Shown one piece after another: positions 5,776-11,078 of a DNA stretch of 11,078 nt; the first letter of the stretch is position 1; each line of letters begins with the position of its first letter. The stretch is from Stramenopiles sp. TOSAG23-6. Its lineage: Eukaryota; Sar. The notes beneath the pieces are model-generated. The model did no database searches, had not been told where the DNA came from, and was given only the letters and a program-made list of their open reading frames with translations. Location: contig LT636283.1 in the NCBI GenBank assembly GCA_900128565.1, positions 1 to 11,078 of the forward strand, given 5' to 3'. The translations under genes and the position numbers were made by a program.

Positions 5776-8700
5776 ATGAAGGAAAGTGTCATAAAAAAAC
5801 GTCCGTATACAGCTCCTATATTGAACTACTGTAAAAAACCTTACATTCCATTTGCTAGGATTGATTCTTGGAGTTCTTCTCGTGAAGAGCCACCAAAACG
5901 TTCGTATAGATGGCGTCCTAGTCAACATAAAACTACTGATGGAAGCATAGGTTGGGATATCAATTACAAAGGTGGTGGCGCAGTTCAGTCAAATATAGAT
6001 GAACAAAATAGAATGAGACATCAAGGAAAACCAAAAGATTTTATAATTGAATTGAATGTCGAAAATATTAATACTTCCTTAAAGAAAAAGGCGTTCATCA
6101 CTAAAGAAAGAGAATCTATTATGTCTTCAGGAACAGAATGGAATTTCTCATTTGCTACATCAAATAAAGCACACGCTACAACTATAACAGCTATTTCGTG
6201 TTCACCTTTGATTCCCTCCAAAACGTTTCTCGATATGGAAAATAGAAACATGAAAGCATATCAACTTGATATAAATGATACAAATCGTCGCACTTGTGTT
6301 AGTGCTCATGGAAAGTTGCAGCATGATACGCGAAACAATAACTTTGAATATCGTAAAGGATTTGATGCATTTAACAATGATAATGAAAATAAAAGCAATA
6401 AAATTTTTCAGAACTTTCAAGATGAAAGTTCTCATATAATCGGCCAGATCGCAGCCACAGGTGATGCTGATGGTATTATTAAATTATGGAACATTGGTAC
6501 AAATGGCGACAAAGAAGCACTACAGTTGCTTATCGATACAAAGAATAACCAAATAGAAAAGAAAACGACATTGAATTCAAAAATTCATACAAAAATAACT
6601 ACAAAGAAAAAGTCAAGATTTCGTCGCTCATGCTTTTTTGAACTCACAGGGCACAAAAAGTGTATTACATGTCTTGATTTTTCCCCAAATGGTAAATTTT
6701 TAGCATCCGCATCACAGGACAAAACTGTGCGTATTTGGAATATTAAAAATGGTTTATGTTGTGATATTATTGATGGTCATACTTCCTGGGTTACATGAAT
6801 GTTTAATTTTTTTTCAAATTCGAATTTTTTTTTATAGTAAATTTTGTACCTAACGAGTTTTTTTTGAAATATTTTTCCAAAATACATCCGTTTCTTTCTT
6901 TTCAAGTGGCAATAAAATTATCACAAGTTCTTGTGATCGAGGGGTGCGAATCTGGCGAAATGAAAATATCAAATTTCATAATACACTTGAATCAACAACT
7001 CAAAGTACAGAAAAAACACAGAAATTAGAAAAAATAGAAAAATTAGAAAAAATGAATTATAGTACATGGGAGTTACTACTAACAATGTCAGATCGTTCAA
7101 AATCTGTTCGGGAGGGTCATGGTAAGTGTGGTTCGAAATCGGGTCATAAAGGATATATCACATCATGTGCGATTTCTCCAAATATGAAATATGCAGTATC
7201 AGCTTCAAATGATTCAACTCTTAAAATTTGGGACTGTAAAACAGGAAAGTTATATAGAGACTGTATCGGTCACAATCACAGTGTTTCAGATGTGAAGTTT
7301 CATAAATCTTCACTTCACATGTATGTTTTATTTTTTTTTTTAACAAAAAATCGAATTTTTTTTTTCATACGAAATTTTGTACCTAACAGATTTAAGTTTT
7401 TTTTTTTGTGAAATATTTTTCCAAAATACATATTGTCCGCTTCTTGGGATAAAACTTTGCGTTTGTGGACTTTAGAAGGAAATTGTGGTACAACTTATGT
7501 CGGCCATTCAGATATTGTATATGCGTGTTGTTTTTCTCAAGATGGGGAATATGCCTTTTCAGTATCTCGTGATAAAACGGTTCGAATGTGGGAAGTAGGA
7601 ATGTATGTTTTATTTTTTTTTTTTACAAAAAAATCGATTTTTGTTTTCGTACGAAATTTTGTACCTAACAAATTTAAGTTTTTTTTTGAAATATTTTTTC
7701 ATAATACATGTTTGGTCGTTGCTTGAATGTGTATTCTATAAATGGACATAGTCATTATATCACTAGTATAGCCTGCAGTGCAGATAGTACAATGCTCTTG
7801 ACAGGATCTAAAGACATGACAGTAAAAGCGTGGAGAATAGGAACAGAAGGTGAAAGTATCTGCACAAATTCACCCGCACAAAACTTAAAAAATATGAAAA
7901 ATACAAATAGTAAAAAGTTTAAAAAATATCAAAGAAAGACAAAAAAATGGTTGAAATATAATGTCATTGTGGAATTAAAAGTACCAAAAGGTGGACTTTT
8001 ACTAGGTCATTTACATGGTAAAGCATCACAAAAATTGAAGAATATGTTGAATTCGTTTTTAGAATTTTCTGAAAACTCTGGCAAAGTAGCTTTCCCTACT
8101 TTACAGAATATAGAAAAGACAATTCTTGAAACAAAAAAAAGTATTCCATCAAATGATTCTTCTGATCCTTTTATAAATGATTTTGATTCTGATATGGTAG
8201 TAAACATTGCAAATGAAAGTAATGAAATGAAAAAGCTGGAAAAAGGCATGATGACAATTGATCAATTCTGTGCTAGTGGAATTCGAAATGCAACGGAGGA
8301 AAATTTTTTTAGACTTTTATCTGGAGAACAAAAATATAAAGACATATATACAGTAAGATTAAGAGACTGGAACACAATTGAAAGTAATAGTTCTGAGAGA
8401 GAATATGTATTATATCATGCGGAATCTGGAGATGAAATTTGGTTTAATCCAGTTTTAATTGAAGTTTTAACACAAAGACCAGAGGAGCTATTATCACATC
8501 CCTGGGAAAAGTTGCAAGATCAAGAAGATAACAATTTAGGTATGGGAGATTTTATCCCTGGTCAATATTATTATTGGAATCGAGCGACAAGTATAACCAC
8601 CAAAGAAAGACCAGAAGCTTTGTTTAAATCAACAGATATAAAAACAAAATTAGAGATAAAAAGAGCATGTCATGAAGCAAGTAGTGCTGCTTTAGAATCT

Positions 8701-9534
8701 GTTGGTATGATCAAAACATTTTGTATGGAGACAGAAGAAATTGTGCAGCTTGCAATAGAAGAAGAGAAAAGGAGAAAAATGGCTATGCAAAATGCTGCTG
8801 CTATTTCTTTGGAAGCAGAAAAATTTGCAACAAAGGTTGCTGACAGTTGTCAGGAAACCATTACCAAGAAAGCCATCTTCGATGCAGCATCCATTTCTTT
8901 TCTTGCATCATCAGTTGCACAATGTTTTTCATTTTGCAGTACCGTACAAAAAGAAGGTCGTGTAGAAGTTCACTACTTGAAGGAAGATAATTGGTACCCG
9001 GGTACAGTAGAAAGTATAGATATTGATGAATTTACTGAAGAATTATTGCTTGAAATTCATTTTGATGATGGTGATATAGAAAAAGAGGTACCAATTAATA
9101 GAATTCGCGGAATCTCAAAAGATAAAGAAACAACTATTGAAAAAAAATTATCTGAGATAATAAACACTGCTATTGTTGCGGCCAAAGCGGCAAGCGAAGT
9201 TACAAAAGAAGTTTATAATATTACAGATACAATACTGAACCCTAACATTACAGATACAAATAAAATACTGAAGATTCCCATCATCGAGAAAACGCTAACA
9301 AAAAACAAAAAAACAAAACAACAAAAAAAAGTAAAGAAAACAAAAATGAAAAAAGCAGAAAATACAAATGTATTGAAATCAAAAGGACCAACAGAGAAGG
9401 GCATAAAAATAATAAAAAACAAAGCAAAATCCAAAAAAAAGAAAAAAAACATGAAAAAGTCGACAACGATAAAATCAAAGACTCAAAAGAAAAAGAAGAA
9501 AAAACAAAATGTAAAAAAACAAGCAAAACGATAA
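5776..9534 (+). CDS. WD40-repeat / WW / Tudor-like protein with Lys-rich tail
   Basis: Exons 5776-6796, 6888-7320, 7432-7602 and 7710-9534 give 1149 residues. Seven WD repeats are visible. Repeat 1 is interrupted by an about 75-residue Asn-rich insert (about 134-240). The others lie at 289-323, 333-364, 425-458, 466-497, 508-541 and 553-586, most with the GH...WD/IW pattern, so a complete propeller is likely. Two WW-like modules follow (about 761-789, W...YVLYH...W-NP; 807-842, W...YYYWN...T-T-RP). Next come an Ala/Glu-rich helical segment (860-947), a Tudor-like barrel (958-1009, DNWYPGTV...HFDDGD) and a Lys-rich tail from about 1052, probably a nuclear or nucleolar signal. WD40 and WW domains bind proteins and Tudor-like folds often bind methylated Lys or Arg, so a nuclear scaffold in chromatin or RNA work is plausible. 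I cannot name an orthologue. All three introns are introner-like and fall inside the propeller. Confidence 0.86.
6797..6887 (+). mobile_element. Introner-like element, WD40 gene intron 1 (91 bp)
   Basis: Lies between ...GTTACAT and CCGTTTCT. It begins GAATGTTTAATT (GA, not GT), has the core AGTAAATTTTGTACCTAACGA, and ends CCAAAATACAT. Removal gives GHTSWVTSVSFFSSGNK, a correct WD repeat. Unspliced, the protein stops at once (TGA 6796-6798). TACAT is shared by both junctions, so the cut site can slide five bases, and none of those positions is GT-AG. Confidence 0.88.
7321..7431 (+). mobile_element. Introner-like element, WD40 gene intron 2 (111 bp)
   Basis: Starts GTATGTTTTATT, has the core CATACGAAATTTTGTACCTA, then CAGATTTAAG, a T tract and GAAATATTTTTCC, and ends AAAATACAT. 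Excision joins CAC-AT to A-TTG and gives the blade motif SSLHILSASWDKTLRLW. An in-frame TGA at 7409-7411 and the absence of any AG between it and the exon rule out a normal acceptor. Confidence 0.9.
7603..7709 (+). mobile_element. Introner-like element, WD40 gene intron 3 (107 bp)
   Basis: Starts GTATGTTTTATT, has the core CGTACGAAATTTTGTACCTA, and ends CATAATACAT. Excision joins GGA-AT to G-TTT and gives RMWEVGMFGRCLNVYSINGH, which restores the spacing between blades 6 and 7. An in-frame TAA at 7702-7704 lies 5 bases from the border with no AG after it. Confidence 0.9.
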
Positions 9535-9615
9535 TATTTTTCGTATGAAGTTTTGTACCTAACAAATTCTAGTTTTTTTTTTGAAATATAAAAAAAACAA
9601 GTAAACCGATAATTT
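9513..9615 (+). repeat. 25-bp direct repeats flanking the introner fragment
   Basis: AAAAAAACAAGCAAAACGAT at 9513 onwards (with AATAT) recurs at 9591-9615 as AAAAAAACAAGTAAACCGAT (with AATTT), with three differences. The first copy encodes the last residues and stop codon of the WD40 protein. The introner fragment lies exactly between the copies, so this is either a local duplication or a long target duplication. Confidence 0.7.
9538..9590 (+). mobile_element. Truncated introner fragment after the WD40 gene stop codon
   Basis: Carries TCGTATGAAGTTTTGTACCT and AACAAATT, a T tract and GAAATAT. It lacks both the GTATGTTTT start and the CCAAAATACAT end. It sits 3 bp after the TAA at 9532-9534 and so lies in the 3' UTR or intergenic DNA. 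Confidence 0.8.
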
Positions 9616-9761
9616 ATTCCATAATCTAGGGGTAATCTTAGGGGTTGTTTTAAATAAATCACTGTAACCATTGGCGACATGTATTCATTAATAAGACGTG
9701 TACATTTCATCGGGTAAAATCTTCGAACGTTGTGTAAAAATCAAGTTATTCCGAAGATCCT

Positions 9762-10106
9762 CTATTTAGTTTTCGAAAAATTTCGAGCAACATCAACAAC
9801 CTTTGTTCTGAATAGCATAACGACCATGAAAACGACATAAGCCTTAACCACAACATCTGCTGAGAAATACTGAGAATTATTCCTTATGAATCGTTTGCCA
9901 GAGGTACTGAATCTAGCCAAGACCAACATAAAGAAAAGAAAAAAAGGTACTTGAAGAAAAATTTGCTCAGGATTTTTGAAACAGCCTAGTACAGATTCCT
10001 TCCAGGTCTTTAGCTTCGAGACAGAAGCACTTGATTTAGGTGACTTCTTACGGCCAGGACTCTTTGATCTCGTGCGCTTAGGAGTCCTTGATCTGGTAGT
10101 TGCCAT
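9762..10106 (-). CDS. Small basic N-terminus, two-helix membrane protein, unknown
   Basis: 114 residues from the ATG at 10106 to a TAG at 9762. The N-terminal 25 residues are rich in Arg, Lys, Ser and Pro, with RS and SP dipeptides (MATTRSRTPKRTRSKSPGRK). Hydrophobic segments follow at about 49-65 (IFLQVPFFLFFMLVLA) and 82-99 (SADVVVKAYVVFMVVMLF), with a basic loop between them and a basic end. The RS/SP head resembles phosphorylated nuclear or ER-facing tails, such as the head of some inner nuclear membrane proteins. That likeness is only compositional. I do not recognise the family. The stop converges with the WD40 gene end, 227 bp away. Confidence 0.6.
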   Translation of the reverse strand: MATTRSRTPKRTRSKSPGRKKSPKSSASVSKLKTWKESVLGCFKNPEQIFLQVPFFLFFMLVLARFSTSGKRFIRNNSQYFSADVVVKAYVVFMVVMLFRTKVVDVARNFSKTK

Positions 10107-10359
10107 TTTGTCAATTATTCACTGTATTGTGTTGGAGATACTCGTAAAAGTGTTCACGATGAGTTTTAATGAGAGTGAGTTGAGGATGGAGAGTAACTAC
10201 AAAGTCAGTATAAGGGAGTAACTAAAACAAAACAGAGTAATACTGTACACTCTTGTTTCTTTGGTACTATGAGGTATATTACTTACGTGGGTAATTCCAA
10301 TGTAAATATATAGAGGACAATAATATGATATTATCTTTTCGCTTTACTCGTGAGGCACA

Positions 10360-10381
10360 CGCGGATCGAACGCGGATCGAA
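10360..10381. repeat. Perfect 11-bp tandem duplication CGCGGATCGAA
   Basis: Two exact adjacent copies of CGCGGATCGAA, GC-rich against an AT-rich background, about 255 bp upstream of the start at 10106. It could be a paired protein-binding site or a simple duplication. Confidence 0.8.
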
Positions 10382-10425
10382 GAACTCAAAAAAAAACTTT
10401 CAAATTTTTGAATTTTTGAAAAATT

Positions 10426-10433
10426 GGCGGGAA
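10426..10433 (+). promoter_or_regulatory. E2F-like site GGCGGGAA
   Basis: The context TTGGCGGGAAA is close to the E2F/DP consensus known from animals and plants. It lies about 320 bp upstream of the minus-strand start at 10106. Function is not shown. Confidence 0.25.
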
Positions 10434-10540
10434 AAGATTTGATTAGGGTTTACCCAAAAATTTAAATACTACTAAAAGTCTAAAACAAAATAATTGCGAC
10501 TAAAAATAATAAATAAATACCAATGATGAAATTATTTTCA

Positions 10541-11025
10541 TTATTCATTACTTGTACTATAATCAGCCCATTTTGTTTCACCAGTACTATGATCATGCAA
10601 ATAAGCATATCCATCCTCCGTGATATATTCAGTCCAGTGACTATTCTTTTTCGTACGAAATTCTGTACCTAACGATTTTTTTGATTTATTACTGATGTGT
10701 TTCTCATTTTTTTCAGTCTGTTGTATCGTATTTTCCTGTGTTTTTAACAAGTTTTCATCTATTTTGTCACAAATAATTGATTTCATTTCATATGGATCGT
10801 GACTAGAACTTATAAATTGTTCCTTTTGTCTCAGCGAAAAATGTTCAGGATTTTTTGTTGTGCGACGTGAACTGAAATTATTTTTGATTTTTTGTGATTT
10901 TTGTGTGTTTCGTGAATTTTTGACGGTGTGGCTGCTATTACTGGAACTATTCGACATACCATTTTCCTTGTTTCTAAATTTGTTTTTATTTTTCGTACAT
11001 TTTTGATGATTTGTTATAGGTTTAA
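10541..11025 (-). CDS. WW-domain protein, 3' exon (5' part off window)
   Basis: The frame is open from the introner border at 11025 to the TAA at 10541 (161 codons plus two bases). An internal ATG at 10957 would give 138 residues if the upstream intron is in the 5' UTR, so the true start is unresolved. Most of the exon is polar, Ser/Asn/Lys-rich and probably disordered. The C-terminal end is one WW domain (residues 108-130 of the short form: W-TEYITEDGYAYLHDHSTGETK-W), with the 22-residue spacing between the two Trp that is typical of WW. The usual final Pro is missing (ADYS instead). WW domains bind Pro-rich or phospho-Ser-Pro ligands. Residues just before the domain (KSLGTEFRTKK, 94-104) are encoded by an antisense introner remnant. 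Confidence 0.75.
10643..10683 (+). mobile_element. Exonised antisense introner fragment inside the WW gene
   Basis: The plus strand reads TCGTACGAAATTCTGTACCT then AACGATTTTTTTGA, the family core including the ATTCTG variant seen in kinase intron 2. The host gene is on the minus strand, so this copy is opposite to all intronic copies. It reads through as protein without stop or frameshift. Confidence 0.75.
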
Positions 11026-11078
11026 ATGTATTTTGGAAAAATATTTCAAAAAAAAAAACTTAAATTCGTTAGGTACAA
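11026..11078 (-). mobile_element. Introner-like element at right edge (3' end of an upstream intron)
   Basis: On the minus strand it reads TTGTACCTAACGAATTTAAG, a T tract, GAAATATTTTTCC and AAAATACAT, followed by TTAAACC of the WW-gene exon. It is the same 3' end as in the WD40 gene introns and is cut by the window edge in the core. Confidence 0.85.

Larger units (their letters stand above)
10107..10540. other. Intergenic region upstream of the small basic membrane gene
   Basis: These 434 bp lie between two minus-strand genes. I see no coding sequence. The region holds a perfect 11-bp tandem pair (10360-10381), an E2F-like GGCGGGAA (10426-10433) and A/T-rich runs. Promoter function for the gene starting at 10106 is inferred. 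Confidence 0.4.

Noticed and set aside
6797-7709. U12-type AT-AC introns as an explanation for the element ends
   Set aside because: The 5' end ATGTATG does not match the U12 donor ATATCCTT, and the CTAAC core lacks the longer U12 branch consensus. A U2-like donor with an odd acceptor fits better.
8994-9005. 12-bp palindrome GTACCCGGGTAC
   Set aside because: It sits inside the Tudor-like coding region (NWYPGTV) and is explained by codons.
9213-9565. Minus-strand Phe/Leu-rich open frames
   Set aside because: They are the antisense of the Lys-rich tail of the WD40 protein.
1-11078. tRNA, rRNA, CRISPR array, bacterial operon or viral gene content
   Set aside because: I read both strands and saw no cloverleaf, no regularly spaced repeat array, and no prokaryotic or viral hallmark gene.

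Overview
The window is nuclear DNA of a microbial eukaryote. It is AT-rich and carries spliced genes, an ER-Golgi sorting protein (RER1) and a CaMKK-type kinase. The GCC2/GCC3 cysteine-rich membrane protein and the load of introner-like introns would suit a stramenopile alga or a similar protist. That placement is an inference and is weak.

Layout, left to right. (1) 1-1353, minus: 5' two thirds of a CaMKK-like Ser/Thr kinase, four exons, running off the left edge inside its fourth intron. (2) 1354-1690: divergent promoter with a perfect TGACGTCA and a CACGTG. (3) 1691-3786, plus: secreted or type I membrane protein with about ten Cys-rich repeats; its signal peptide lies on a small first exon joined by an ordinary GT-AG intron. 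(4) 3839-4204, minus: small single-pass membrane protein. (5) 4575-5413, minus: RER1 in two exons, again GT-AG. (6) 5414-5775: divergent promoter ending in a tandem repeat that encodes a short upstream ORF. (7) 5776-9534, plus: four-exon, 1149-residue protein with a seven-blade WD40 propeller, two WW-like domains, a helical region, a Tudor-like domain and a Lys-rich tail. (8) 9762-10106, minus: small basic protein with two hydrophobic segments. (9) 10541-11025, minus: 3' exon of a WW-domain protein whose 5' part is off the right edge.

The main discovery candidate is a family of dispersed intron-like elements of about 85-110 bp. Copies form all four kinase introns, all three introns of the WD40 gene and the intron at the right edge. 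Further remnants lie after the WD40 stop codon and, in antisense, inside the WW-protein coding exon. Protein frame and conserved motifs fix the exon joins, and in all six complete copies no GT-AG solution exists. The elements begin (AT)GTATG and end AATAC(AT), with an AT on both sides in most copies. The ends are short inverted repeats, and there is a conserved GTACCTAAC core. They look like non-autonomous DNA transposons that become introns with non-canonical ends, next to ordinary GT-AG introns in neighbouring genes.

The genes do not form one obvious pathway. They read as an ordinary gene-dense stretch of a eukaryotic chromosome that the introner family has invaded unevenly.
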